The translations under genes were made by a program, and so were the position numbers. This document shows, piece by piece, positions 49,382-58,534 of a DNA stretch of 64,000 nt. Each line of letters opens with the position of its first letter. The stretch's first letter is position 1. The stretch covers positions 62,001 to 126,000 of the forward strand of contig CADCEQ010000002.1 in assembly GCA_902800435.1 (NCBI GenBank), given 5' to 3'. Under the pieces are notes generated by a model. That model worked only from the letters and a program-made list of their open reading frames with translations, did not search any database and had not been told where the DNA came from. Source of the stretch: an uncultured Prevotellaceae bacterium. Its GTDB lineage: Bacteria; Bacteroidota; Bacteroidia; Bacteroidales; Bacteroidaceae.

Positions 49382-51168
49382 GACCAAGCGTGTTGTATCT
49401 CGTCAAGTCCTATCTCTGGACGGTGGTGGTGTTCATCATCGGCAAGCTGGGGTTCATGCTCTTCTGCGGCCACGGCCTGTCCGTCGCCGACGTCGGGCAG
49501 GTCATCGCCCACGGTCTGTCGCTCGACCTCTCCACGGCGCTCTATTTCCTCATCGTGCCGTTCCTTGTCACGATGGTCAGCGTGTGGTGGGACAACGGTC
49601 GCGTGCTGCGGCCGCTGCTCGCCGTCTATTGGGCCGTCGTCGCCCTGGCCTTTGCCCTGGCCTTCGTGGCCGACACCAGTCTCTACCCCTTCTGGGGCTT
49701 CAAGCTCGACGCCTCGTGCCTGCAGTATCTGTCGACACCCGGCGAGGCTGCGGCCAGCGTCTCCACGGGCTATCTCCTTGTGCGGTTCCTGGCGCTCGTC
49801 GTCCTGACTGCCGTCATCTTCTGGGGCTACCCGCGGTTCCCGAAGCCCACGGTCCGCAGGCAGCGCGTGGCCGAGACCGTGTTCTACCTGCTCTGCATCG
49901 CGCCGATGGTCATCGGCATTCGCGGCGGCATCGGTGAGTCGACCACCAACATCGGCCAGGTGTACTACTCGCAGAACCAGTTCCTGAACCACTCGGCCGT
50001 CAACCCCGTGTTCAACTTCCTCTACTCGCTCGACCACCGTCTGGGCACCGACAACGCCTACCAGTTTTTGGAGCAGTCGGCGTGCGACCGTCTGCTCGAG
50101 GGCGTCTACACCACCGAGAGCCTCCATACCGACACGCTGCTCACCACGCAGCGCCCCGACATCGTCATCATCCTCCTCGAGAGCTGCGGCGAGCAGTTCG
50201 CCTCGGTGATGCCCCGCCTGCAGCAGCTGAAGCGTGAGGGCATCTGGTTCAGCCAGTGCTACGGCAACTCGTGGCGCACCGACCGCGGCACCGTCTGCAC
50301 GCTGAGCGGCTACCCCTCGTTCCCGTCGCTGTCGGTGATGAAGATGCCCGACAAGAGCCGCTCGCTGCCCAGCATCGCCCTGACGCTGCGGCAGGAGGGC
50401 TACCAGACGTCATTCCTCTACGGCGGCGACATCAACTTCACCAACATGCGCAGCTACCTCATTGCCACCGGCTGGGAGACGCTGACGTGGAAGAACGACT
50501 ACTCGCGCGACGAGCAGCACACCTCGGAATGGGGCGTCAGGGACGACATCACCTTCCAGACGCTCTACCGCCAGATCACCGCGCCGCGCAGCCGGCGGGC
50601 CCTCTTCGGCTACTCCACGCTCAGCAGCCACGAGCCGTGGGACGTGCCCCTCAAGCGCCACGATGACGAAGTGCTCAACGCCTTCAGCTATCTTGACGAC
50701 TGTCTGGGCAACTTCATCGACAGCCTGAAGCAGACGCCGCAGTGGCAGGACCTGCTCATCGTCCTCGTGGCCGACCACAGCATCAACTACCACGACGCCG
50801 ACGAGCAGCGCCAGCCCCTGGTGCGCAACCACATCCCCCTGCTCATGGTGGGCGGGGCCGTCCGTGCGCCGCGCACTGTCGAGACGCTGTGCAACCAGAC
50901 CGACATCTGCGCCACGCTGCTGGGCCAGCTCGGCCTGCCCCATGCCGACTTCCGCTTCAGCCGCGACGTGCTCTCCAGTAGCTACCGTCACCCCACCGCC
51001 GCCCACAACTACAACAACGCCCAGTTGGTCATCGACTCAACGGGGTATATCCTCTACGACTACGACGCCAGCCACCTTGCCGCCAGTGAAGGCCCCGACA
51101 GCGAGCGGCTGCTGCGCCTCAGCCACGCCATTCTCCAGACCACCACCGACGACCTCATCAACCGATAG
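49378..51168 (+). CDS. LtaS-like sulfatase-fold transferase 2
   Basis: 596 residues. Five membrane helices in the first 180 residues are followed by a catalytic domain with I-V-I-I-L-L-E-S-C-G, nucleophile region W-R-T-D-R-G-T305-V-C-T-L-S-G-Y-P-S, and late V-A-D-H-S-I-N-Y-H. It shares the fold with the gene at 45576 but has Thr at the nucleophile position, so the two are diverged paralogues probably acting on different acceptors. It is coupled to the ABC gene by a 4-bp overlap. Confidence 0.86.
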   Translation: MRPSVLYLVKSYLWTVVVFIIGKLGFMLFCGHGLSVADVGQVIAHGLSLDLSTALYFLIVPFLVTMVSVWWDNGRVLRPLLAVYWAVVALAFALAFVADTSLYPFWGFKLDASCLQYLSTPGEAAASVSTGYLLVRFLALVVLTAVIFWGYPRFPKPTVRRQRVAETVFYLLCIAPMVIGIRGGIGESTTNIGQVYYSQNQFLNHSAVNPVFNFLYSLDHRLGTDNAYQFLEQSACDRLLEGVYTTESLHTDTLLTTQRPDIVIILLESCGEQFASVMPRLQQLKREGIWFSQCYGNSWRTDRGTVCTLSGYPSFPSLSVMKMPDKSRSLPSIALTLRQEGYQTSFLYGGDINFTNMRSYLIATGWETLTWKNDYSRDEQHTSEWGVRDDITFQTLYRQITAPRSRRALFGYSTLSSHEPWDVPLKRHDDEVLNAFSYLDDCLGNFIDSLKQTPQWQDLLIVLVADHSINYHDADEQRQPLVRNHIPLLMVGGAVRAPRTVETLCNQTDICATLLGQLGLPHADFRFSRDVLSSSYRHPTAAHNYNNAQLVIDSTGYILYDYDASHLAASEGPDSERLLRLSHAILQTTTDDLINR

Positions 51169-51170
51169 TC

Positions 51171-52124
51171 ATGAAGCAACTCACCTACCGCCTGCTCTAC
51201 GGCCTCACCTACGCCGTGTCGCTGCTGCCCTTCTGGCTGCTCTACCTCATAGCCGACTTCTTCTTCCTGCTCATCTACTTTATAATAAGGTACAGGCGCA
51301 AAATTGTCTGGAAGAACCTGTCGACGTCGTTCCCTGAGAAGAGCGAGGCCGAGCTGCGGCAGATCAGCCGACAGTTCTACCGCTGGCTGTGCGACTATTT
51401 TGTCGAGACCGTCAAGCTGCTCAGCATCAGCAACGAGCGGCTGCTGCGCCGCATCGAGTTCCGCGGCGTCGAGCAGCTTGAGGAGTGCTTCGACCGCGGT
51501 CAGGACTGCGCCGCCATCCTCGGCCACTACTGCAACTGGGAGTGGCTGTCGGCCACGGGGCTCGCCTTCCATCGCTATCCCGAGGCCGTGATGGGGCTCA
51601 TCTACCACCCGCTCTACAACGACGCCTTCGACCGCCTGTTCATCGACATCCGCAAGGCCCACGGCGGCGACTGCATCCCGAAGAAGGACATCCTGCGCCA
51701 TCTGCTCACCTACCGCCGCGACGGCCGCCGCTCGCTCTTCGGCTACATCAGCGACCAGTCGCCCCGCTGGAAGGACATCCACCTCTTCCTGCCCTTCCTC
51801 AACCACGAGACGCCCGTCTTCACCGGCGGCGAGCGCATCATGCGCAAGGTGAACAACGCCGTGTTCTACGTCGACATGGAGCGCCCCTGCCGCGGCCGCT
51901 ATGTCTGCACCTTCCGGCTCGTCACCCTCGAGCCCGCCTCGCTGCCCGACAACGAGGTGACCGTCCGTTTCTTCCAGATGCTCGAGACGTCCATCCGGCG
52001 CCAGCCGGCGTTCTACCTGTGGACCCACAACCGCTGGAAGCGCACCAAGGAAGAGTTCGACAAAGTCTACGACCTCGTCAACGGCCGTACCATTCCCAAA
52101 GTTCAAGGAGTCTATGGAAGTTAA
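51171..52124 (+). CDS. Lysophospholipid acyltransferase family protein (LpxL/HtrB-like)
   Basis: 317 residues. An N-terminal membrane helix (about residues 12-40) is followed by the acyltransferase domain with catalytic H-x4-E in L-G-H-Y-C-N-W-E-W. D-Q-S-P-R-W is present in the binding region and E-R-I-M-R-K later. It adds a secondary acyl chain to lipid A on the cytoplasmic face of the inner membrane. It lies 2 bp after the second LtaS-like gene and overlaps the heptosyltransferase gene by 11 bp. Confidence 0.9.
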   Translation: MKQLTYRLLYGLTYAVSLLPFWLLYLIADFFFLLIYFIIRYRRKIVWKNLSTSFPEKSEAELRQISRQFYRWLCDYFVETVKLLSISNERLLRRIEFRGVEQLEECFDRGQDCAAILGHYCNWEWLSATGLAFHRYPEAVMGLIYHPLYNDAFDRLFIDIRKAHGGDCIPKKDILRHLLTYRRDGRRSLFGYISDQSPRWKDIHLFLPFLNHETPVFTGGERIMRKVNNAVFYVDMERPCRGRYVCTFRLVTLEPASLPDNEVTVRFFQMLETSIRRQPAFYLWTHNRWKRTKEEFDKVYDLVNGRTIPKVQGVYGS

Positions 52125-53157
52125 GCATATCCTCGTCATCCGTTTCCGGCAGATGGGCGACGCCGTCCTGGCCACGCCGCTGCTCAGCACCCTGCGCCGT
52201 GCCTACCCCGATGCGCAGATCGACTTCGTGCTCAACGCGCGCATCGCCCCGCTGTTTGAGGGCCATCCCGCCGTCAGCCGCATCATCACCTTCACCGACG
52301 ACGAGCGCCACCATGCGCTGACGTACATTAAGAAGGTGTGGCAGACCATGCGCCGCACGCGCTACGACGTCATCATCGACATGCGCTCCACCGTCAACAC
52401 CATGCTCTTTGCGCTGTTCTCGCCGCGGACGCCCTATCGCATCGGCGTCAGCAAGCCCTACACGCGCTTCGTCTTCAACCACCGCTTCCCGGGCTGCGAG
52501 GCCGACGAGCGCATGACCGACCACAACCTGTCGATGCTCACCCCGCTGGGCAGCCTGCCCGCCGACAGCCGCCTGTCGCTCCACATCACCGAGGCCGAGA
52601 TAGCCGACTTCCGCCAGTACATGCGGCGCCAGGGCATCGACTTCAGCCGTCCCGTCATGCTGGCAGGCGTCACCGCCAAGCTCGAGAGCAAGACGTGGGC
52701 CGAGGACCGCATGGTCGAGGTGCTGCGCCGCTTCCTCGCCGCACGCCCCGACGTGCAGGTCATCTTCAACTACGCCCCCGGTCGCGAGGCTGAGAACGTG
52801 CGCCGCATGTACGACGCCCTGGGCGAGCCGCCCGCCGTCTTCATCAACATCGAGGCCGGCAGCATGCGCCAGTTGGCGGCTATGGCTGCCAACTGCACCT
52901 TCTACTTCGGCAACGAGGGCGGTGCGCGCCACATCGTCCAGGCCATGGGCCGTCCGTCGCTGGTCGTCTGTTCGCCGATGGCCAGCAAGACCACATGGCT
53001 GCCTGAGTGCGACGAGCCCCTTACGCGCGGCATTGCGCCCTCCGACGTCGACCCCCTTGCCGCCCGCCTCGACTACGCCGCCCAGTATGCCCTCATCAGC
53101 ACCGACCGCGTATGGGCCGCGCTGCAGCAGTTCTGTTCACAAATCCTAACCGACTGA
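52114..53157 (+). CDS. GT9-family glycosyltransferase (LPS heptosyltransferase-like)
   Basis: 347 residues, two Rossmann-like halves. The N-terminus I-L-V-I-R-F-R-Q-M-G-D-A-V-L-A-T-P and the C-terminal G-N-E-G-G-A-R-H-I-V-Q-A-M-G-R-P motif (in place of the usual D-S-G-x-x-H) define GT9. It adds a sugar, often heptose, to the LPS core. The overlapped acyltransferase gene supports an LPS role. Confidence 0.9.
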   Translation: MEVKHILVIRFRQMGDAVLATPLLSTLRRAYPDAQIDFVLNARIAPLFEGHPAVSRIITFTDDERHHALTYIKKVWQTMRRTRYDVIIDMRSTVNTMLFALFSPRTPYRIGVSKPYTRFVFNHRFPGCEADERMTDHNLSMLTPLGSLPADSRLSLHITEAEIADFRQYMRRQGIDFSRPVMLAGVTAKLESKTWAEDRMVEVLRRFLAARPDVQVIFNYAPGREAENVRRMYDALGEPPAVFINIEAGSMRQLAAMAANCTFYFGNEGGARHIVQAMGRPSLVVCSPMASKTTWLPECDEPLTRGIAPSDVDPLAARLDYAAQYALISTDRVWAALQQFCSQILTD

Positions 53158-53159
53158 CT

Positions 53160-54212
53160 ATGAAGACCGTTGTAGTAGACTTCTCCAACCTCGACGACAT
53201 GAGCGGCTTCGGCGAGATAGCCCGCAACTATTGTCCGCGCCTGGCCGCCGCCGACGTGCCCGACCTCCATTTCATCTTCATCCTGCCCGAGCGCCACTGC
53301 GGGGCTTTCGGCAGCCATATCGACTACGTCTCCCACGAGCACCTGAAGCGCGACCTCCAGCCCTTCCGCCGCCAGATCAGCCTCTGGCACGCCACCCACC
53401 AGCAGTTCGACTACCGGCTGCGGGGCCGGGGCATCGTCCAGCTGCTCACCGTCCACGACCTGAACTATCTGCACGAGAAGCACGGCATCCACCTGCTGCG
53501 CCACCAGATCGAGATGCCGTGGCTCATCCGCCGCAGCGACGCCGTGACCGTCATCTCCGAGTACGTGAAGCACGACGTCGAGGCCCACATTCCCTTCCTC
53601 AACAAGCCGCTGACGGTCATCTACAACGGCATTGCCGACATCGAGCGGGGCGCCCAGAGCCGTCCGTCGTTTGCCGCCGAGGCTGACCGCTTCTTCCTCT
53701 GCATCGGTCAGGTGCGCGAAAAGAAGAACATCCACACCCTGCTGCCCATGATGCAGCACTTCCCCGGGCACCGGCTCTTCGTCTGCGGCGCCAACCACTG
53801 GGCCTACGCCGACCGCCTGCGCAGCATGATAGCCCCCGCCGACCGCGACCGCATCCTGCTGACGGGCAAGATCAGCGACGACGAGAAGCGCTGGCTCTAC
53901 GCCCACGCCGAGGCCCTGCTCTTCCCCAGCCGTCTCGAGGGCTTCGGCATCCCCGTTCTCGAGGCCATGCGCTTCGGCACGAAGGTTTTCTCCTCGCGCT
54001 ACAGCTGTCTGCCCGAGATTTGCTCCGTCCACGCCTCCTACTGGGACGACTACGAGCCCGAGGCCATGGCGCGCGTCGTCCGCGAGGGCCTGGCCGGCTG
54101 GTCGCGCCAGGGAGCTGCCGCCGAGGCCGCAAAGGCCTATTCGCAGTCGTTCAACTACGACCGCTACACGCGCGAGTACGTGGCGCTCTACCGCCGCCTG
54201 CTCGGGGTTTGA
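53160..54212 (+). CDS. GT4-family glycosyltransferase
   Basis: 350 residues, GT-B fold. The C-terminal donor site reads R-L-E-G-F-G-I-P-V-L-E-A-M, with the E-x7-E glutamate pair, and the acceptor domain includes V-T-V-I-S-E-Y-V-K-H-D-V. The start at 53160 is 2 bp after the GT9 stop. It probably extends the LPS core; donor and acceptor are unknown. It converges on the kinase-like gene with 6 bp between stops. Confidence 0.9.
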   Translation: MKTVVVDFSNLDDMSGFGEIARNYCPRLAAADVPDLHFIFILPERHCGAFGSHIDYVSHEHLKRDLQPFRRQISLWHATHQQFDYRLRGRGIVQLLTVHDLNYLHEKHGIHLLRHQIEMPWLIRRSDAVTVISEYVKHDVEAHIPFLNKPLTVIYNGIADIERGAQSRPSFAAEADRFFLCIGQVREKKNIHTLLPMMQHFPGHRLFVCGANHWAYADRLRSMIAPADRDRILLTGKISDDEKRWLYAHAEALLFPSRLEGFGIPVLEAMRFGTKVFSSRYSCLPEICSVHASYWDDYEPEAMARVVREGLAGWSRQGAAAEAAKAYSQSFNYDRYTREYVALYRRLLGV

Positions 54213-54218
54213 AAAAAG

Positions 54219-54971
54219 TCAAAACTTGATTTTCCTGTTCTCGAACCTATCCAGCAGCCGCAGTGCCCTGTCGGCCGTCTGCTGTTCGTCCCACTGCCGC
54301 AGCCGGGCGTAGCTGCGCACCAGGTATTCGTAGAGGTCGCGGCGGTGTGTCGTCCTCACCATGTTCTGCAGGCAGGCCTCGTCGTCGGGCATGCCGTCGG
54401 TGAAGTGGCTGCGGTTGATGTCGATCATCGTGAAGCGGTACCGTCCGTCCTCCTCCGTGCAGAGGAAGTTCGAGAGGTTCAGGTCGCCGTGCAGCACGCC
54501 GCGGCTGTGCATCGTCAGAATCTGCCGCGCCACGGCGTCGGCCAGCTCGTGGCTGAAGTCCTTCACCTCGCGCAGCAGCAGGTGCGTCTCCGTTCCCGGC
54601 GCCTCGAGGCTGACGAAGTAGCCCGTCAGGAACAGCCGCCCGCTGCCCGTCTCTATGTAGGCCACCTCGCGGGGCGTGTCGATGCCCCTCCGGCGGAACT
54701 CCTGCGCAAAGAGGTAGGCACGCGCTGCCTTCGTCTTCCTGAAGAAAGTGTAGACCACGCGCTGCAGGGCGTTCACCGGCTTGTAGCGCTTCACGACGAA
54801 CACCTGTCCGCGGTCCGTGAAGCGGCGTATCTGGTTGCGCTGGTCGTAGATGGTCTCGCCCTGTCCGTCGGCAAAGGCGTCGGGCAGAGCGCTGATGAAG
54901 TCGGCGTGGCTTTTGAAGTCGTCGGCCACCACCGTCTTCAGCGTCCTTCTATTTGAACACCCGCTTGTCAT
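54219..54971 (-). CDS. InaA/Kdo-kinase-like LPS core kinase
   Basis: 250 residues of protein-kinase-like fold. An ATP-lysine region (F-V-V-K-R-Y-K-P about residue 60), the catalytic loop H-G-D-L-N-L-S-N-F (about 160) and the metal-binding M-I-D-I-N-R (about 180, in place of D-F-G) are present. Relatives phosphorylate Kdo or heptose of the LPS inner core. The gene overlaps the LicD stop by 23 bp. The exact N-terminus is uncertain; the first 12 residues may not be used. Confidence 0.82.
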   Translation of the reverse strand: MTSGCSNRRTLKTVVADDFKSHADFISALPDAFADGQGETIYDQRNQIRRFTDRGQVFVVKRYKPVNALQRVVYTFFRKTKAARAYLFAQEFRRRGIDTPREVAYIETGSGRLFLTGYFVSLEAPGTETHLLLREVKDFSHELADAVARQILTMHSRGVLHGDLNLSNFLCTEEDGRYRFTMIDINRSHFTDGMPDDEACLQNMVRTTHRRDLYEYLVRSYARLRQWDEQQTADRALRLLDRFENRKIKF

Positions 54972-55776
54972 CGTAGTCGTGGTACGACAGGTTGAAGTTC
55001 ACGTAGTCGAATCCGTGTATGCGGCGGTCGTTCTCCGGCGGCAGCTTCATGTAGTCGCCAAAGAGCCGCGTCAGATACTCGTGGGGGTGCTCCACGCCCA
55101 TCAGCTCGTGGCCCTCAAACATGATCGGCGTCGGCGTGCCCATCACCTCGCGGGGCATCGTGCTGCGGTCGCCCGTGTCGTAGTCGGCTATCAGTGGCGC
55201 CGTCTCGTAGGCGTAGGCCGACTGAATGCGCTTCTGCAGCCGCTGCAGCGTCACGTTCTTCACCGTGGCCTGCAGCAGTCGTGGCAGCCACGACGTGTAT
55301 CCGTGGCCCCGCTTGTAGGGGTCGCGGCTGCGCAGGTATACCCAGCTCTTCACCATGTGCACCAGTCCGATGCGCAGCTTGCGGCGCCAGCGCTGGCGGG
55401 GAATGCCGTCGATGGGGCACACGTCGATGTAGACGCCGCCAATCTGGTTCAGCGACCACCGCTCAATCAGTGTCGTGCTGCCGTCGATGAACTTCACCAG
55501 CGCGCTCGTGCAGTTCTCGTCGCGCTCGAAGGTCTGCAGCTCGAAGGGCTTCGGTATCCACTCGTCGGCGTGCGCTATCAGTTTCTCCACGTCGGGCCTC
55601 GGCATGGCAATGTCGGCGTCGTCGTCCCAGGGAATGAACCCCCCGTGGCGCACGGCTCCGAGCATCGTGCCGTCCGAGAGCCAGTAGCGCAGCCCGTGCT
55701 CGCGGCACACCTTGTCGACCGCCACCAGTACATTCAGTATCGAGCGGTGAATGTCCTCAATTTTGTAATCTGCCAT
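54949..55776 (-). CDS. LicD-family phosphotransferase 1
   Basis: 275 residues. The nucleotidyltransferase-type active site is G-T-M-L-G-A-V-R-H-G-G-F-I-P-W-D-D-D-A-D, with the D-D-D-A-D acidic cluster, followed by L-I-E-R-W and Y-I-D-V-C-P-I-D-G. LicD enzymes transfer phosphocholine or similar phospho groups to surface sugars. No choline uptake or licC gene is seen here, so the group transferred is unknown. It is expressed from 55797-55804 with the kinase gene, pointing to phospho-decoration of LPS. Confidence 0.88.
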   Translation of the reverse strand: MADYKIEDIHRSILNVLVAVDKVCREHGLRYWLSDGTMLGAVRHGGFIPWDDDADIAMPRPDVEKLIAHADEWIPKPFELQTFERDENCTSALVKFIDGSTTLIERWSLNQIGGVYIDVCPIDGIPRQRWRRKLRIGLVHMVKSWVYLRSRDPYKRGHGYTSWLPRLLQATVKNVTLQRLQKRIQSAYAYETAPLIADYDTGDRSTMPREVMGTPTPIMFEGHELMGVEHPHEYLTRLFGDYMKLPPENDRRIHGFDYVNFNLSYHDYDDKRVFK

Positions 55777-55796
55777 TGTTTTTGCTAATTTTGCGG

Positions 55797-55804
55797 CAAA
55801 GATA
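55797..55804 (-). promoter_or_regulatory. Promoter -7 box of the LicD-kinase operon
   Basis: Reads TATCTTTG on the minus strand, 20 bp before the ATG. Confidence 0.7.
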
Positions 55805-55836
55805 CATAAATTTTTTGTAATCTCGCATCTTTTTCG

Positions 55837-55844
55837 TACCTTTG
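55837..55844 (+). promoter_or_regulatory. Promoter -7 box of the sugar-nucleotide/glycan operon
   Basis: TACCTTTG, 22 bp before the aminotransferase ATG. It is divergent from the LicD promoter and probably drives the genes to 62030. Confidence 0.72.
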
Positions 55845-55866
55845 TGGCGAAAAATAACGAAACCTT

Positions 55867-56976
55867 ATGATAAGATTGTCGAAATCAGTGGTAGGCCGTG
55901 CCGAGGCCGATGCCGTTGCACATATCATCGAAGACATCGGGTATCTGGGCATGGGAGCCACCGTCGGCGAGCTCGAGCAGCAGCTGGCAGCCTACATCGG
56001 CGGCGGGCGCCGCGCCCTCTGCGTCAACAGCGGTACGGCAGCGCTCCACCTGGCCCTTCAGGCCGTCACGCGCCCCGGCGACGAGGTGCTCGTGCCGTCG
56101 TTCACGTTCGTCGCCACCTACCAGGCCATCCGTGCCGCCGGCTGCAAGCCCGTGAGCTGCGACATCCGTCCGGACACGCTGACGCTCGACCTGGCCGATG
56201 CCGAGCGCCGCATCACGCCCCGCACCACGGCCATGATGCCCGTCTACTACGCCTCCAACAGCTGCATGGCTCCCGACTATCAGGCCTTCGCCCGCGAGCA
56301 TGGTCTGCGCCTTGTCGAGGATGCCGCCCACAGCTTCGGCTGCTCGTGCCAGGGCCGCAAGATCGGCTCCTTCGGCGATGTCGTCTGCTTCTCGTTCGAC
56401 GGCATCAAGAACATCACCACCGGCGAGGGCGGCGCCGTCCTGACCGCCGACGAGGACGTCATCCAGAAGGTCAGCGACGCCCGTCTGCTCGGCGTTCAGA
56501 AGGACTCCGAGAAGCGCTACGCCGGTCAGCGCAGCTGGCAGTTCGACGTCGTCGACCAGGGCTACCGCTACCACATGAGCAACATCTTCGCCGCCATCGG
56601 TCTGGTGCAGCTCTCTCGCTTCGAGCGCGAGTTTGCGCCTCGCCGCCGTGCCATTGCCCAGCGCTATGTCGAGCTGCTGCATGACAATCCCCACGTACGG
56701 CTGACGCCTATGGACTACGCCCACGACGTCGTGCCCCACATCTTCGCCCTGCAGATTCTCGACGGCAAGCGTCCGCGGCTCGAGCAGGCGCTCCGTGAGC
56801 ACGACATCCAGTACGGCATCCAGTATGCGCCCAACCACCACCTCACGCTCTTCCATGAGGACGTCGAGCTGCCCGTTACCGACGCCGTCTACTCGCGCAT
56901 CATCTCCCTGCCCATGCACCCCGAGCTGACCGATGCCGACATCCAACTTATCTGCAAACTCATCAACAGCCTATGA
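55867..56976 (+). CDS. DegT/DnrJ/EryC1/StrS-family sugar aminotransferase
   Basis: 369-residue PLP enzyme that aminates a keto-sugar nucleotide, as for perosamine or 4-amino-4,6-dideoxyhexoses. The N-terminal N-S-G-T-A-A-L-H-L motif binds cofactor phosphate, E-D-A-A-H-S-F-G contacts the pyridine ring, and the catalytic lysine is in S-F-D-G-I-K-N-I-T-T-G-E-G-G. The start is 22 bp after the promoter. Its stop overlaps the rfbF-like start by 4 bp. Confidence 0.92.
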   Translation: MIRLSKSVVGRAEADAVAHIIEDIGYLGMGATVGELEQQLAAYIGGGRRALCVNSGTAALHLALQAVTRPGDEVLVPSFTFVATYQAIRAAGCKPVSCDIRPDTLTLDLADAERRITPRTTAMMPVYYASNSCMAPDYQAFAREHGLRLVEDAAHSFGCSCQGRKIGSFGDVVCFSFDGIKNITTGEGGAVLTADEDVIQKVSDARLLGVQKDSEKRYAGQRSWQFDVVDQGYRYHMSNIFAAIGLVQLSRFEREFAPRRRAIAQRYVELLHDNPHVRLTPMDYAHDVVPHIFALQILDGKRPRLEQALREHDIQYGIQYAPNHHLTLFHEDVELPVTDAVYSRIISLPMHPELTDADIQLICKLINSL

Positions 56977-57724
56977 AGACAGTCATCCTGGCCGGAGGTT
57001 TCGGCACCCGCCTCTCCGAGTACACCAAGCTCATTCCCAAGCCCATGGTCGAGATTGGCGGCAAGCCCATTCTCTGGCATATCATGAACCACTACGCCCA
57101 CTACGGCTTCAAGGACTTCGTCGTCGCGCTGGGCTACAAGGGCGAGGTCATCAAGGACTACTTCCTGCAGTACTACGCCCGCAACAACGACTTCACCATC
57201 GACCTGAGCAACGGTTCGGTGCACTACATCAACGAGCACGCCCGCGACTGGCGCGTCACGCTCGTCGACACCGGCGCCGCGTCGCTCACCGGCGGCCGCG
57301 TGCTGCGGCTGAAGGACGTCATCGGTCAGGAGGACTTCATGATGACCTACGGCGACGCCGTCAGCGACGTCAACATCGCCGAGCTCGTCAGCCGCTACCG
57401 CCAGTCGGGCTGCCTGGCCATGGTCACCGCCGTCCACCCCACCGCCCGCTTCGGCGAGCTGCAGATCGACGATGCCGACTTCGTCCGCTCGTTCAAGGAG
57501 AAGCCGCAGGTCAACCAGGGCTGGATCAACGGCGGCTTCTTCGTCCTCAGCCCCAGGGTGTTCGACTATATTGAGAACGACTACACCACCTTCGAGGCCG
57601 AGCCCTTAGAGCGCCTGGCCGCCGAAGGACAGCTCAAGACCTACCGTCACACACCGCGCGCGACCGTGACCTGCTCAACAAGATGTGGAACGAGAACCGG
57701 GCACCATGGCGACTTACGACATAA
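56973..57724 (+). pseudogene. rfbF: Glucose-1-phosphate cytidylyltransferase, broken near the 3' end
   Basis: RfbF makes CDP-glucose from glucose-1-phosphate and CTP. The first 230 residues are intact: L-A-G-G-F-G-T-R-L-S-E (residues 6-16), P-K-P-M-V-E-I-G-G-K-P, T-Y-G-D-A-V-S-D-V, W-I-N-G-G-F-F-V. After K-T-Y-R-H (to about 57651) the expected segment with G-F-W-Q-x-M-D is missing. The expected end (T-A-R-D-R-D-L-L-N-K-M-W-N-E-N-R-A-P-W) appears in another frame and stops at 57724. This implies a deletion of about 22 bp. In the present frame translation runs on to 57941 through the next gene as Arg/His/Pro-rich nonsense. It is either truly inactivated or an assembly error. Confidence 0.85.
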
Positions 57725-58524
57725 GACCGCTCCAGCTGCGCATGCTCCGCGTCATCGAGGCCGTCGACCGCTGCTGTCGCGACCACGGGCTGAGGTATTA
57801 CATCTGGGCCGGCACCCAGTTGGGGGCCGTCCGCCACAAGGGCTTCATCCCCTGGGACGACGACATCGACATCGCCATGCCGCGCCCCGACTACGAGCAG
57901 CTCATCGCCCACAGCCGCGAGTGGCTCCCCGCGCCCTTTGAGTTCGTCTGTGCCGAGACCGACGCTGCCTATCCCCTGCCCTTCGGCAAGATCCAGGACG
58001 CCTCCACCACGCTCATCGAGCGCCTTCACTACAGCTATCTCGGCGGCATCTACATCGACGTGTTCCCCATCGACGGCGTTCCCGCGCGCCACCGTCGCCT
58101 CCACTTCGCCCGCTACGAGTACTGGAAGCGCGTGCTCTACTTCATCCACCGCGACCCCTACCGCCACGGCCGCGGTCCGTCGTCGTGGCTACCCCTGCTG
58201 TTGCGCCGGTTCTACACCATGGAGGACGTCCAGCAGCGCATCCGCCGTCTGCTGCTCAGCAACGACTACGAGCAGTCGGCCCTCGTTGCCGACTACGATG
58301 ACGGTCCGTGCGGGGCCATGTCGAGGCACGTGCTCGGCACCCCCACCCCCTACACCTTCGAAGGCCGGCGGCTGACGGGCGTCGAGCAGTCCGACACCTA
58401 CCTCTCGCGCAAGTACGGCGACTACATGACCATCCCCGACAGCTGCCACCAGCGCCAGCACAACTTCCACGTCCTCGACCTCGACCTGCCCTACCGCGAG
58501 TATCAGAAACAAGCAAACAAATAA
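57706..58524 (+). CDS. LicD-family phosphotransferase 2
   Basis: 272 residues, paralogue of the LicD at 54949. Its active site reads G-T-Q-L-G-A-V-R-H-K-G-F-I-P-W-D-D-D-I-D, followed by L-I-E-R-L and Y-I-D-V-F-P-I-D-G. The ATG at 57706 lies inside the original end of rfbF (19-bp overlap), so coupled translation may be disturbed by the rfbF frameshift. It sits in an operon for nucleotide sugars and glycosyl transfer, so it probably adds a phospho group to a surface glycan. Confidence 0.88.
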   Translation: MATYDIRPLQLRMLRVIEAVDRCCRDHGLRYYIWAGTQLGAVRHKGFIPWDDDIDIAMPRPDYEQLIAHSREWLPAPFEFVCAETDAAYPLPFGKIQDASTTLIERLHYSYLGGIYIDVFPIDGVPARHRRLHFARYEYWKRVLYFIHRDPYRHGRGPSSWLPLLLRRFYTMEDVQQRIRRLLLSNDYEQSALVADYDDGPCGAMSRHVLGTPTPYTFEGRRLTGVEQSDTYLSRKYGDYMTIPDSCHQRQHNFHVLDLDLPYREYQKQANK

Positions 58525-58534
58525 CATACAGACA

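Noticed and set aside
57725..57941. Continued reading of the rfbF frame into the LicD gene
   Set aside because: The Arg/His/Pro-rich tail has no similarity to RfbF. The true C-terminus is visible in another frame.
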